This document shows positions 26,278 to 37,165 of a stretch of DNA of 63,517 bases, in pieces. The DNA comes from Corynebacterium frankenforstense. GTDB lineage: Bacteria; Actinomycetota; Actinomycetes; Mycobacteriales; Mycobacteriaceae. Position 1 is the first letter of the stretch. Every line of letters starts with the position of its first letter. The translations under genes and the position numbers were made by a program. The notes under the pieces were generated by a model. It worked only from the letters and a program-made list of their open reading frames with translations. It was not told the origin of the DNA and did no database searches. The stretch spans positions 1 through 63,517 of the forward strand of contig NZ_JASODI010000016.1 of assembly GCF_030211955.1 (NCBI RefSeq), written 5' to 3'.

Positions 26278-26301
26278 CGCCCGCGCGGCCCGACGCGGGC
26301 G
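26278..26301 (-). terminator. Hairpin between the TetR and HEPN-CBS genes
   Basis: CGCCCGCG-CGGCCCGA-CGCGGGCG is a perfect 8-bp stem between two minus-strand genes. No U-run follows, so a factor-assisted or weak terminator is likely. TTGACGACGCCC (26271-26282), overlapping its left arm, matches the right half of the dispersed element. Confidence 0.5.
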
Positions 26302-26333
26302 CTTCCCTTGCGGGGGCGCGGACTGCGTCGCTG

Positions 26334-26912
26334 TCACCATGCGTCGCGCTCGGCGGTCAGGCGCCCGTGCTCGAGGAGCACCTCGACGAGCTCGTCGGTG
26401 ACGCCCGGGTCCAGCTCGCGCACGCCGGGCGCCGGCGGGCGGGAGACGACCGTCAGTCGGGTGATGAACTGGTCTGGCGTCAGCGCGGCCGGCATTAGCC
26501 CGTGCTCGTGGGCCAGCTCCAGCATGCGGCCCATGTTCTCGCGGGTGCGCACCCGGACGTCGTGGAGCTCCTCGGGCAGCTCGGCCAGGTGCTCCGGGGC
26601 CAGCGCCGGTACCAGCGTGCCCAGGCCCATGTCGACCAGGTGGTGGACGTAGTTGTCCCAGACCGCGCGCGGGTTGTCGGCGAAGCGCGCCATCGTCTCC
26701 TCCTGGTGGGCGGCGGCGCGCTCGAGCAGGGTGTGCGCGGCCGCCCAGGCCAGGTCCTGGCGGTCGGTGAAGTTGCGGTAGACGGTGGCGATGCCGACGC
26801 CGGCCTCCCTGGCGATCCGCTCGAGGGTGACCTCGCCGGGGTTGGTGGTGCGCCACAGCTCGCAGGCGGTGTCGATGATGCGGCGCCGGCGCTCGCGGGC
26901 GTCTGAACGCAT
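26334..26912 (-). CDS. TetR/AcrR family transcriptional regulator
   Basis: 192 aa. The N-terminal helix-turn-helix is complete (RRRIIDTACELWRTTNPGEV, then LERIAREAGVGIATVYRNF), followed by an all-helical ligand domain. Divergent from the ABC-like/YhgE gene pair, with an inverted repeat in the shared promoter region, so it probably represses that pair and itself. The ligand is unknown; TetR proteins beside exporter-like genes often sense small hydrophobic compounds. Confidence 0.88.
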   Translation of the reverse strand: MRSDARERRRRIIDTACELWRTTNPGEVTLERIAREAGVGIATVYRNFTDRQDLAWAAAHTLLERAAAHQEETMARFADNPRAVWDNYVHHLVDMGLGTLVPALAPEHLAELPEELHDVRVRTRENMGRMLELAHEHGLMPAALTPDQFITRLTVVSRPPAPGVRELDPGVTDELVEVLLEHGRLTAERDAW

Positions 26913-27019
26913 CCCTGCCGTCCTCTCTACGAAAACCTCGGTTCGGTTACCTCCGCGTCACCTCGCCCGGCCTGTGGGGCGCCGGTCACGTGAGTTGACA
27001 GTGCGGCGTCCGCGGAAGC

Positions 27020-27046
27020 ACTATCATCAGGATAGCAAGTGATAGT
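27020..27046. promoter_or_regulatory. Predicted TetR operator between divergent genes
   Basis: ACTATCA and TGATAGT are perfect inverted arms 13 nt apart. A third half-site GATAG (27031-27035) forms a tighter pair CTATC-ATCAG-GATAG with the left arm. An outer repeat GGAAGC (27014-27019) and GCTTCC (27056-27061) encloses them. Position 108 nt from the TetR start and 56 nt from the ABC-like start suits control of both. Confidence 0.65.
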
Positions 27047-27101
27047 AGAACCTCCGCTTCCGGGGTTTGGGCCCCGGAAGCGTACAGAACCAGGGGGAAA
27101 T

Positions 27102-28160
27102 GTGGCAGACGCACACAGCGTGCGGCGCACCGGCGCCGCAGTTCCCACCGGCGCCGTGGGGCACACCCGCGTGGCCGGCCCCGGCGACGAGACCGTCGAG
27201 ATCGATCTGGCCCCGCGGCCCGACGACGCCCTCGGGCCCGTGGAGAACCCCGTCATCGAGGCCCACGATCTCTGCGTGGCCCGCGACGCCGAACCCGTCA
27301 ACTTCACCGTGGGGGAGGGCCTGACCGTGCTGCGCAACCTGCGCGAGCACCACACGACCGCTCTCTCGCTGACCCTGGCCGGGCGGCGCCGCGCCGTCTC
27401 CGGCGAGGTGCTCATGCGCCGCAGCGGGGACGACGGCCGCGGCGGGCGCGGCGGCCGCGACCAGGCCGACGGCCGCGAGGGCGACCGCCACGAGGCCGAC
27501 GGACGCGAGGGCGACGCCGCCGCCTTCGGCCACACCGGGGCGCGCGAGCGCTTCCGGCGCGTGGCCCTGGCCGGCATTCCCGAGACCGACTCGCTCGAGC
27601 GCCAGGTGCCGGTGCGCGAGTCCATCCGCGAGCAGGTCGCCTGGGCGCTGCCGTTCTACCGGCACGCCCCGCGGGACATCATGTCCCACCCCTACGTCAC
27701 CCGGTGGTCCGGCGTGCTCGGCATCGAGGACCTCGACGCCGCCACGCCCGCCGGCGAGATCGACGTGGAGACCCGGCTGACCGTGCGCGTGATGCTCGCG
27801 CTGATCGCACGCCCCGACGCCGACCTGCTCATCGTCGACGACATCGACCAGCTGCGCGACATGGACCTGCGCGCCGCGATGCTCGAGCGCCTCGTCCGCC
27901 TCGCCGAGGAGCTGCCCGTCATCGCGCACACCGTCAACGACGGAGCGCCCGAGGGCGCGCGCTTCCTCGACGTGCGCCACGACGTCGGCGAGTACCACGC
28001 TGCCGCCAACCGCCGGGCGGCGACGGACGCGCGCACGGGCGACCGACGCGACGTCGCCAAGCACGACGCGCACGTCGTGACGGACGCACCCGACGCCGAC
28101 CGGCGCGACGTCGGCAAGCACCACGCGGACACCCGCGACGAAGGAGAGGAGCGCCGATGA
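27102..28160 (+). CDS. ABC transporter ATPase-like protein lacking a P-loop
   Basis: 352 aa from GTG 27102, with AGGGGG 5 nt upstream. The layout is that of an ABC ATPase (IEAHDLCVARDAEPVNFTV at the A-loop/strand region, and a Walker-B-like LLIVDDIDQL near residue 242). But there is no G-x-x-G-x-G-K-[ST] motif: at that place the protein reads GEGLTVLRNLREHHTTALS. The ABC signature is also not recognisable; AATPAGEIDVETRL stands before Walker B. A Gly/Arg/Asp-rich insertion (GDDGRGGRGGRD) lies near 110-140, and the C-terminus has imperfect DRRDV-KH repeats. Probably a non-hydrolysing or structural relative. Its stop overlaps the start of the YhgE-like gene. Confidence 0.7.
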   Translation: MADAHSVRRTGAAVPTGAVGHTRVAGPGDETVEIDLAPRPDDALGPVENPVIEAHDLCVARDAEPVNFTVGEGLTVLRNLREHHTTALSLTLAGRRRAVSGEVLMRRSGDDGRGGRGGRDQADGREGDRHEADGREGDAAAFGHTGARERFRRVALAGIPETDSLERQVPVRESIREQVAWALPFYRHAPRDIMSHPYVTRWSGVLGIEDLDAATPAGEIDVETRLTVRVMLALIARPDADLLIVDDIDQLRDMDLRAAMLERLVRLAEELPVIAHTVNDGAPEGARFLDVRHDVGEYHAAANRRAATDARTGDRRDVAKHDAHVVTDAPDADRRDVGKHHADTRDEGEERR

Positions 28161-30193
28161 TCCCCGCACTGCTGCACACCGGCACCGAGATGCGGCGCTT
28201 CGGGCGCGGCGTGCTGCCGCCGATCGCGCTGGTGACCATCATGTGCCTGCCGCTGATCTTCGGCGGGCTGTTCGTGTGGTCCTACTACGACCCGATCGGC
28301 AAGATGGACCAGCTGCCCGTGGCACTCGTCAACTCCGACGAGGGCGCCAAAGGCCCCGACGGCAAGGAACTCAACGCCGGCGACCAGGTCGTCGACGAGC
28401 TGCTGAAGCAGAAGCCGCTCGACTTCAAGGAGGTCCCCGCCCAGGAGGCCCTCGATGGAGTGGTCGAGGGCGACTACTACTTCGCCGTGGAGATCCCCAC
28501 CGACTTCTCCGCCGCCGCGACCAGCGTGACCAGCGACAACCCGCGCTCCACCACGCTGAACGTCGCCTTCAACAACGCCAACGGCTTCATCCCCACGATG
28601 CTGGGCAACGCGGCCACCCAGGTGATGGTCAACACCATCTCCGGGGTGGTGGGCACCCAGATCACCGACCAGATGCTCGTCGGCTTCTCCACCATCGGCG
28701 AGGGCATGGACGCCGCCGCCGACGGCGCCGGGCGCCTGCACGAGGGCGCCGGCAAGGCCGAGGAGGGCGCCGGAAAGCTCGCCGACGGCTCCGGCACGCT
28801 GCAGCAGAACCTGGACAAGGCCAACGACGGCGCCACCAAGCTCGCCGACGGCGCGCACACCCTCGATGAGGGCATCGGCACCGCCCACGACGGCGCGACC
28901 AAGCTCGCCGACGGGTTGACCCGCCTGGACGCGGCCACCGCGATGCTCGGCGACGGCGCCGGGCAGATCTCCGGCGGCGTCAACCAGATCTCCGGGGTCG
29001 CCGACCAGCTCGCCGGCGCCCAGGACAACCTGGCCGCCCCGCTGGTCAACGCCGCCACCCAGCTGCGCGCCTCCGGGGTGCCGGGCGCGGCGCAGCTGGC
29101 CGACAAGCTCGACGCCGCCGTCGCCGACCTCTACGCCAAGGGGCTCAACCCCGAGCTGACCGGGCAGATCCACCGCCTGCGCGACGGTGCCGCCCAGCTC
29201 GCCGGGCAGTTGGGCGACCCGGCCAGCGAGTACCGCTCCGGCATGTCGCAGGCCGTCTCCGGCTCGCAGCAGCTGGCCGGCGGGCTCGAGCGCCTCAAGG
29301 ACGGCTCCTCGCGGCTGACCGTCGGTGCCGACCAGCTCGCCGACGGCACCAGCAAGCTGGCCGCCGGTTCGCGCCAGCTGACCGTCGGCGCGGGCTCGCT
29401 GCGCGACGGCCTGGTCGAGCTCGACGACGGCTCCGGCGAGCTGGCGCTGAAGATCACCGACGGCGCCGGCAAGGTCCCGCGCCAGGAGGGCGAGAACCGC
29501 GAGAAGGCCGCCGAGGCCGGCGGCAACCCCGTGCGCCGCCTGCTGACCGCCCAGGACCTGACCCCCTTCGGCGTGGGGCTGGCGCCGTTCTTCATCTCGC
29601 TGGCGCTCTTCGTCGGCGCGACCATCATGTTCATGGTGCTGCGCCCGGTCCAGCAGCGCGTGCTCGACTCCGGGGTGGCGCCCTTCCGCGCGGTGCTGGC
29701 CAGCTACCTGCCGGCGTTGACCGTCGGAGTGGGTCAGGCGACGCTGATCTGGATCGTGCTCGAGGGGCTCATCGGGATGGACGCCGCCCACCCGCTGGGC
29801 CTGTGGGTGTCCATGTGCTGTGTCTCAGCGGTCTTCGTGGCGGTCACCCAGGCCATCAACGCGGTGGTCGGGGCCACGGCCGGCCGCGTGATCTGCCTGA
29901 TGTTCATGGCCCTGCAGCTGGTCTCCTCGGGCGGGCTCTACCCGCCGGAGACGCAGCCGAAGTTCATCCAGCACGTCCACTCCTGGGACCCGATGCGCTT
30001 CACCGTCGACATCTTCCGCGAGGTCATCATCGGCACCGACGTGCCCGGCTCCACCGCGGCGAACCCGCGTCCGGTACAGGCCGTCTTCGCCCTGCTGCTG
30101 GTGCTGGCGATCGCGTGGACGCTCTCCTCGATCTCCGCGTGGCGCGGGCGCATCATCATGCACAAGGACCTGCACCCCGAGCTCACCGTGTGA
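28157..30193 (+). CDS. YhgE/Pip family membrane protein
   Basis: 678 aa from ATG 28157, overlapping the preceding stop (ATGA). One N-terminal membrane helix (PPIALVTIMCLPLIFGGLFVW) precedes the conserved PVALVNSDEGAK region. A long extracytoplasmic part follows with heptad-like repeats (KLADG, QLADG, GAxKLADG, about residues 190-440), and the C-terminus has five predicted helices (about 468-670) of the ABC-2 permease type, with GGLYPPETQPKF between two of them. The family includes phage-infection protein Pip and the EsaA/YueB group. Here it pairs with the P-loop-less ABC-like protein, suggesting an exporter or envelope complex under TetR control. Confidence 0.88.
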   Translation: MIPALLHTGTEMRRFGRGVLPPIALVTIMCLPLIFGGLFVWSYYDPIGKMDQLPVALVNSDEGAKGPDGKELNAGDQVVDELLKQKPLDFKEVPAQEALDGVVEGDYYFAVEIPTDFSAAATSVTSDNPRSTTLNVAFNNANGFIPTMLGNAATQVMVNTISGVVGTQITDQMLVGFSTIGEGMDAAADGAGRLHEGAGKAEEGAGKLADGSGTLQQNLDKANDGATKLADGAHTLDEGIGTAHDGATKLADGLTRLDAATAMLGDGAGQISGGVNQISGVADQLAGAQDNLAAPLVNAATQLRASGVPGAAQLADKLDAAVADLYAKGLNPELTGQIHRLRDGAAQLAGQLGDPASEYRSGMSQAVSGSQQLAGGLERLKDGSSRLTVGADQLADGTSKLAAGSRQLTVGAGSLRDGLVELDDGSGELALKITDGAGKVPRQEGENREKAAEAGGNPVRRLLTAQDLTPFGVGLAPFFISLALFVGATIMFMVLRPVQQRVLDSGVAPFRAVLASYLPALTVGVGQATLIWIVLEGLIGMDAAHPLGLWVSMCCVSAVFVAVTQAINAVVGATAGRVICLMFMALQLVSSGGLYPPETQPKFIQHVHSWDPMRFTVDIFREVIIGTDVPGSTAANPRPVQAVFALLLVLAIAWTLSSISAWRGRIIMHKDLHPELTV

Positions 30194-30208
30194 GCCCGGG
30201 GCGGGGGG

Positions 30209-30225
30209 ATTGACGACGCCCCGCC
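30209..30225. repeat. Half copy of the dispersed palindromic element at a pseudogene breakpoint
   Basis: ATTGACGACGCCCCGCC matches the loop and right arm of the complete element. It lies 16 nt after the YhgE stop and immediately beside the point where aldehyde dehydrogenase similarity ends. Confidence 0.5.
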
Positions 30226-30240
30226 GGTCGCCGCGGGCGT

Positions 30241-30724
<484 letters not shown>

Positions 30725-30967
30725 GTGCGCTTTCCTTTCTGCCGAGGTCGGGGTACGGTCGCGGCCGCAGGGGGGCATTCGGTGACCGGGTTCACAACCA
30801 CGATAGACATATGGCCGAAAATTGGTCCCGGAAGTCGGGGACATAAGTGGCGACGGGTGCCAAATACCGGTCGGGCTATGTAGCGTGGTGGCCTGGATAA
30901 TTTTTCGGTGGCAACGCCCTGAAGTACGACGAGACAGTCGGTTTTCACCGACGGGTAAGGAGGGGTG

Positions 30968-31837
30968 ATGAACGCGCGTAAAGGACGGCGCGGACGGCCC
31001 CCGGGCCTGACCCGGAAGGTGATCGGCGCGGCGGCGATGGAGATCGTCGAGGCAGACGGCGCTTCCGCGCTGACCATGGTCCGGCTCGCCGAGAGGCTGG
31101 GGGTGGCCCCGTCCGCCCTCTACAACCACATCTCGGGCAAGGATCAGCTGCTCGTCTTCGTCCAGGACGAGGTCCTCTCGCAGGTCGACACCTCGGCCCT
31201 GGCGGAGCTGGCACGTGAGGTGCGTGCTGACGTCGTGCGGATGGCCGAGGTGGACGGCGAGGGTACGAAAATCCACGGCGGTTCCCTTGCGAAGCGGCTG
31301 CGCGACGCGCTCGAGCAGTGGGCGCGCTCCTACCGCGCGGTGCTCTCCCGGCAGTACGAGCTGATCCCGCTGATCGCGACGCGGCCGGTGGCCGGCTCGC
31401 CGAACATCCGTAACATGTACGAGGTCGTCGCCCGCGCCATGCTCGCCGGCGGTATCCCGGAGCGCGACGTGGTGCCGGTGATCGTGGCCTTCGAGAACTT
31501 CCTCTTCGGCGCCGCGATGGACTACAACGCCCCGCCGACGATCTTCAACCCCGGCCCGGGCGACGTGGTCACCCCGGCCTTCGCGCGCGTGCTCGACGCC
31601 TACACCGGCGTCATCGACGGGGGAGCGGCGGCCTCGGGTCGCGACGAGGCCCCGGCGGACCCCGCGGCGCTCATCGACGACAGCTCCGAGGCCGCCGCCA
31701 GTCTGGGCGGCCAGGTCGAGGGCCTCGACGAGGCCATCGAGGGCGTGCGCAACCCGTACGCCGCGGTGCCCTTCGAGTGGGGTCTGGAGCGCCTGCTCAA
31801 CGGCATCGAGCAGGTCGTCGAGGATGCGGAGAGCTGA
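30968..31837 (+). CDS. TetR family transcriptional regulator with C-terminal TetR_C-type domain
   Basis: 289 aa from ATG 30968, with AAGGAGG just upstream (GTG 30965 is also possible). HTH: LTRKVIGAAAMEIVEADGAS then VRLAERLGVAPSALYNHI, typical of TetR. The ligand domain contains MLAGGIPERDVVPVIVAFEN, and an Ala/Asp-rich linker lies near 225-245. It is divergent from the dead aldehyde dehydrogenase, its probable former target. The 243-nt gap holds direct repeats GACATATGG / GACATAAGTGG (about 30805 and 30839) and a -10-like GATAAT (30896-30901). Confidence 0.85.
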   Translation: MNARKGRRGRPPGLTRKVIGAAAMEIVEADGASALTMVRLAERLGVAPSALYNHISGKDQLLVFVQDEVLSQVDTSALAELAREVRADVVRMAEVDGEGTKIHGGSLAKRLRDALEQWARSYRAVLSRQYELIPLIATRPVAGSPNIRNMYEVVARAMLAGGIPERDVVPVIVAFENFLFGAAMDYNAPPTIFNPGPGDVVTPAFARVLDAYTGVIDGGAAASGRDEAPADPAALIDDSSEAAASLGGQVEGLDEAIEGVRNPYAAVPFEWGLERLLNGIEQVVEDAES

Positions 31838-31870
31838 CCAGGCGCCGAGCGCTGAGCCCCGCGCCGAGCG

Positions 31871-32233
31871 TTAGCCCCGCCCCGCGCGCAGCGCCTGATA
31901 GCCCTCGCCCCACTCCGCGAGCGCGTCGAGGACGGGGGAGAGGCTCTCGCCCAGCCCGGTCAGCTCATAGATCACGCGCGGCGGCACCTCGGGGTAGGCG
32001 GTGCGGGTCACAAGGCCGTCGTCGGCCATCTCCCGCAGGTTAGCGGTGAGCATCTTCTAGCTCACCCCGTCGATGTTCGCTTTGAGTTCACCGAAGTGCA
32101 GCGGCCCGCGCCGCAGCTCGCGCAGGATGAGCACCTTCCACTTCTTGCCGATGACCGCCAGCGACGTCTCGACCGGGCACGCCGGTAGTCCCGCGGCGGC
32201 GATGCGCGTCGTCTTCGTGCCCGTTGAAGCCAT
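31871..32233 (-). pseudogene. HxlR family regulator interrupted by an in-frame amber codon
   Basis: Reading from ATG 32233 (GGAGGTAACTC upstream) the frame encodes a complete ~120-aa HxlR protein: the conserved cysteine segment LPACPVETSL, IGKKWKVLILRELRRGPLHF, then DGVS-TAG-KMLTANLREM, DDGLVTRTAYPEVPPRVIYE and a normal C-terminus. The TAG at 32057-32059 stands where relatives have glutamine (SQKMLT), so one C-to-T change (CAG to TAG) disrupts the gene. No other disablement is visible, so the event is recent, or the codon is suppressed, or it is a sequencing error. Divergent from the reductase remnant at 32380. Confidence 0.85.
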
Positions 32234-32379
32234 GAGTTACCTCCGGGTGCCTCGGTTTCCATTTGCTGCCTAGTTACTAGAAGTTACGACAGTCGCTTGA
32301 CGACGGCCCGGGTGCCCCACCTCCGCCGGTACACAGACGACGTGCGCAGCGAGCCGCGCGAGAGAAAAGGAGTCAACCC

Positions 32380-32979
32380 ATGAAGTTCGCAGTCATCGGA
32401 GCCAACGGCAAGGCCGGTAGCCGTATCGCCGCCGAGGCGACCTCCCGCGGGCACGACGTGACCGCCGTGACCACCATCGCCGACGCCCTGGCCGGCACCG
32501 ACGCCCGGCTCATCGTCGTCGGCTGCGCCGGCAGCCTCTTCATCGACGAGGCCCACTCGACGATGCTCGCCGAGACCCCGGACTTTCCCGAGGCCTTCCT
32601 CCCGGTCGCCCGCGGCCAGATCCGCCAGCTCGAGACGCTGCGCGGGCGCGAGGACGTGCGCTGGACCTTCATCAGCCCGGCCGCGGACTTCCGCGCCGAC
32701 GGCGAGCGCACCGGATCGTATGTCCAGGCGGGCGAGGAGTTCACCACCGACGCCGAGGGTGTCTCGGCGATCTCGTACGCCGACTACGCAGTCGGCCTCG
32801 TCGACGAGGCCGAGGCGGAGGGCGACGCCGCCCACGTCAATGAGCGCATCACCCTGGTAGTTCAGTGCGCGCCTAGCTCTTGTACGCGCCGCGGTCCAGC
32901 GTGTCGCACTGGGCCATCTCGCCGGAGTTGTAGCCGGCGAGGAAGGCCTCCTGGCGCTGCTGCGAGGAACCGTGGGTGA
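32380..32979 (+). pseudogene. NAD(P)H-binding reductase remnant with apparent internal deletion
   Basis: Starts with ATG after a purine-rich GAGAGAAAAGG. The N-terminal dinucleotide-binding motif is intact (MKFAVIGANGKAGSRIAAEA), but after RGHDVTAV the protein jumps straight to TTIADALAGTDARLIVVGCAG. Relatives have roughly 40-50 more residues here. The C-terminal half is recognisable (WTFISPAADFRADGERTGSY, ISYADYAVGLVDEAE). Similarity stops near HVNERITLV (about 32858), and the frame then runs on antisense to the metallopeptidase gene up to 32979. Usual partners of such reductases are divergent HxlR regulators, and here that regulator is broken too. A shortened active protein is not fully excluded. 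Confidence 0.6.
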
Positions 32980-33763
32980 AGGCCTCGGGGTTGACCTCGC
33001 CGCCGCTGCGGCGCTGTATGTTGTCGTCGCCGACGGCGCCTGCCGTCTCGACGGCGGAGGCGAGCTGCTCCTTCGAGATCGGCTCGAGGTCGCCGCCGTT
33101 CTCGGAGTCCGCGTAGTGGGCCCAGATGCCGCCGTAGCAGTCGGCCTGCAGCTCGATCTTCACCGCGTTCGAGTCCTCGCCGGGGTTCTGGTAGTCCGAC
33201 AGCCCCAGGGTGCCCTCGAGGTTCTGGATGTGGTGGCCGAACTCGTGGGCGACGATGTACTCCTGCGCCAGCGGGGCGTTTTCGCCGCCGAGCTGGCCGA
33301 GCTGCTCGAAGAAGGAGACGTCCAGGTACAGCGTCTGGTCGGCCGGGCAGTAGAAGGGGCCGGTCTGCGCCGAGGCGAAGCCGCAGCCGGTCTGCACCGA
33401 GTCGCGGAAGATCTCCACGCCCGGCTTCTCGTAGGTGATGCCGGCCTGCTCGGGCAGCACCTTGTCCCAGACCTCGTCGACGGAGTAGGCGGTGTAGAGC
33501 ACGCGGCAGTCGTCGTGCTCGTTGGCGTCCGCGCCCGTCTCGCAGTGGTCGAGGTTGTAGGCCTGCGCGCCCTGCTCCGCCTGGCCCTGGTCGGCGCCCC
33601 CGCCGCCGAGGCCGATGTCGGCGGGGTTGCCGCCGAGGAGGAGGAAGAGGCCGACGAGCACCAGGCCGCCGAGCCCGCCGCCCACGGCGATGCCGCCGCG
33701 GCGACCCCCGGAGGAGGTGCTCACTCGGTCGGTGCTGCGCTGGAGGTCACCACGGAAAGTCAT
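32873..33763 (-). CDS. Neutral zinc metallopeptidase, YpfJ family
   Basis: 296 aa from ATG 33763. A Ser/Arg-rich start precedes one Gly-rich membrane helix (about residues 25-45), and the catalytic domain lies outside the membrane. The zinc motif [10 protein letters not shown] is intact, with [14 protein letters not shown] downstream and [20 protein letters not shown] upstream, all typical of the family. Four or more cysteines (DHCETG, DDCRVL, TGCGF, YCPAD) may form disulfides. A minus-strand -10-like CATGAT directly before the ATG suggests a leaderless transcript. Function in the cell is not established. Confidence 0.9.
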   Translation of the reverse strand: MTFRGDLQRSTDRVSTSSGGRRGGIAVGGGLGGLVLVGLFLLLGGNPADIGLGGGGADQGQAEQGAQAYNLDHCETGADANEHDDCRVLYTAYSVDEVWDKVLPEQAGITYEKPGVEIFRDSVQTGCGFASAQTGPFYCPADQTLYLDVSFFEQLGQLGGENAPLAQEYIVAHEFGHHIQNLEGTLGLSDYQNPGEDSNAVKIELQADCYGGIWAHYADSENGGDLEPISKEQLASAVETAGAVGDDNIQRRSGGEVNPEAFTHGSSQQRQEAFLAGYNSGEMAQCDTLDRGAYKS

Positions 33764-33864
33764 GGACCGATCATGCCACACGCCCGCTGCGCGGGCGCAG
33801 CCGGCGGGAGGGTAAAGTGTGCGGACGTATTCTGGTATCTTACGAGGAAAGGACGTGTGACCTC

Positions 33865-35700
<1,836 letters not shown>

Positions 35701-35875
35701 CAGTACACCGCGGGCCGGCCCGCTGACAGCGGAGCCGGTCCCCACATCGACGCGCCGCCGGCCGCCCCAGGGCAGCCGGCGAACCGTTGCCCGCAGCGCG
35801 CGGCGGGAGGACAATGGAGTCCCCCCGCCGCGTTCTCGCGCGCGGGACGTGTGCAACACAAGGAGAAGTCCGCCC

Positions 35876-37165
35876 GTGCCCACCGAACCGAGAACCCCCG
35901 CAGTCCCGGACAACGAGGAGATCTGCAGATCCGCGGAGCACCAGCTCGCGCGGCGCTTCGGCGGCACCCAGAGGATCACCGGCGCCGAGGAGCTGCACGG
36001 CACGGGCAACTCGGTCGTGCTGCGCGTGCGGCTGGCGGCCAACCCCTTCCTCCAGGAACGCAGCCTGGTGGTCAAGTACATCCCGGGCACCGACGACGAG
36101 CTGGACGACGCGGCGCTCGTGCGCGAGATCGTGGCCTACCAGTTCACCACCTCGCTGCCCGAGGAGGCCCGCCCCGGCCCGGTGCTGCTGGCCTACGACA
36201 TCGACGAGCGCACCATCGTCATCTCCGACTCCGGCGACGGCGACACCTTCGCCGACCTGCTGGACACCGGCGACGCCGAGGAGCGCCTCCAGATCCTGCG
36301 CAACCTCGGCCAGGCCCTCGGCCGCATGCACGCGGCCACCGCCGAGCGCGAGCAGGACTTCGAGACCCTGCGTACCCGGCTGGCGCGCACCTATCCGGAC
36401 GCCGCCTCCGTCAACCGCTACCGCTCCACGGCCCACCGGTTCGTCATCGACCGCGGCATGGAGCTCATCCGCTCCGTCGGCGTGACTGTGCCGGCCCCCG
36501 TCGAAGAACTCGGCCGCGAGGCCGCCAAGCGCCTGCAGGGCGGGCGCCGCGCCTTCACCCCGATCGACCTGTCGCCCGACAACATCATCGTCGCCGGGCG
36601 CACCCAGTTCCTCGACTACGAGTGGGCCGCCTTCCGCGACGTCGGCTTCGACCTGGCCTCGGTCATCTCCGGCTTCCCGGGGTTCCTGACCACGCGCCCC
36701 ATCAACGACGACGAGGCCGACGTCTTCGTCGACGCCTGGACCCACGAGGTCGACCAGATCTGGCCGACGGTGCGCGACGACCACGCCCTGCACGGCCGAC
36801 TCGTCACCGCGCTGCTGGGTGTGGCCCTGGCCGAGGTGGCCAATCTGCACTACGGATCCTCCCACAACGTCGTCGACGCCGTCGCCGCGGCCGCCGGCGA
36901 CCCCTCCATCGGGCGCTACCCCGAGGACGTCACCCCGGCCGAGCGCCTGCTGGCCGCCCCGGGCAGCCTCGACTTCACCGACGGCGAGCTGATGCTGCGC
37001 CGCGACCTCTTCGAGACGTTCGAGGCCCTGGCCCGCTTCGCCGGTCGCGAGGCGACTTGCCGCCAGGCCGACCCGCGCACCCGCGTGGTCACCGGCTTCG
37101 CCGAGGCGCTGGCCGAACTGCTCGACGACTCGGGCGCCGACGAATCCGAACCCGAGGCCAGGTGA
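35876..37165 (+). CDS. Phosphotransferase-like protein (APH/choline kinase fold)
   Basis: 429 aa from GTG 35876, with AAGGAGA 9 nt upstream. N-lobe nucleotide-binding region: [17 protein letters not shown] then LVVKYIPG (likely ATP-binding lysine). The catalytic loop reads [13 protein letters not shown], so the Asp and Asn of the Brenner motif are present but the usual His is replaced. The metal-binding aspartate is [11 protein letters not shown]. It lies between aspS and rarA, as in other corynebacteria, and its stop overlaps the rarA start (GTGA). The substrate is unknown. Confidence 0.8.
   Translation: MPTEPRTPAVPDNEEICRSAEHQLARRFGGTQRITGAEELHGTGNSVVLRVRLAANPFLQERSLVVKYIPGTDDELDDAALVREIVAYQFTTSLPEEARPGPVLLAYDIDERTIVISDSGDGDTFADLLDTGDAEERLQILRNLGQALGRMHAATAEREQDFETLRTRLARTYPDAASVNRYRSTAHRFVIDRGMELIRSVGVTVPAPVEELGREAAKRLQGGRRAFTPIDLSPDNIIVAGRTQFLDYEWAAFRDVGFDLASVISGFPGFLTTRPINDDEADVFVDAWTHEVDQIWPTVRDDHALHGRLVTALLGVALAEVANLHYGSSHNVVDAVAAAAGDPSIGRYPEDVTPAERLLAAPGSLDFTDGELMLRRDLFETFEALARFAGREATCRQADPRTRVVTGFAEALAELLDDSGADESEPEAR

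Noticed and set aside
26251..26856. Long N-terminal extension of the HEPN-CBS gene to 26856
   Set aside because: It lies antisense-frame within the TetR gene and encodes Arg/Ala/Gly-rich sequence. The family-like protein starts at 26250 or 26259.
27704..28156. N-terminal extension of the YhgE-like gene to 27704
   Set aside because: This frame runs inside the ABC-like gene and gives an Arg/Ala/Gly-rich nonsense sequence. The ATG at 28157 begins a normal membrane protein and overlaps the upstream stop.
32042..32262. 66-codon frame at 32062-32262 as a separate gene
   Set aside because: It is an out-of-frame Arg/Ser-rich shadow of the HxlR pseudogene, whose correct frame shows all family motifs except for the TAG.
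32873..32979. C-terminal ~40 residues of the reductase frame as real protein
   Set aside because: They are encoded opposite the end of the metallopeptidase gene, are Arg/Cys/Ser-rich and resemble nothing in the reductase family. This is read-through after loss of the native end.
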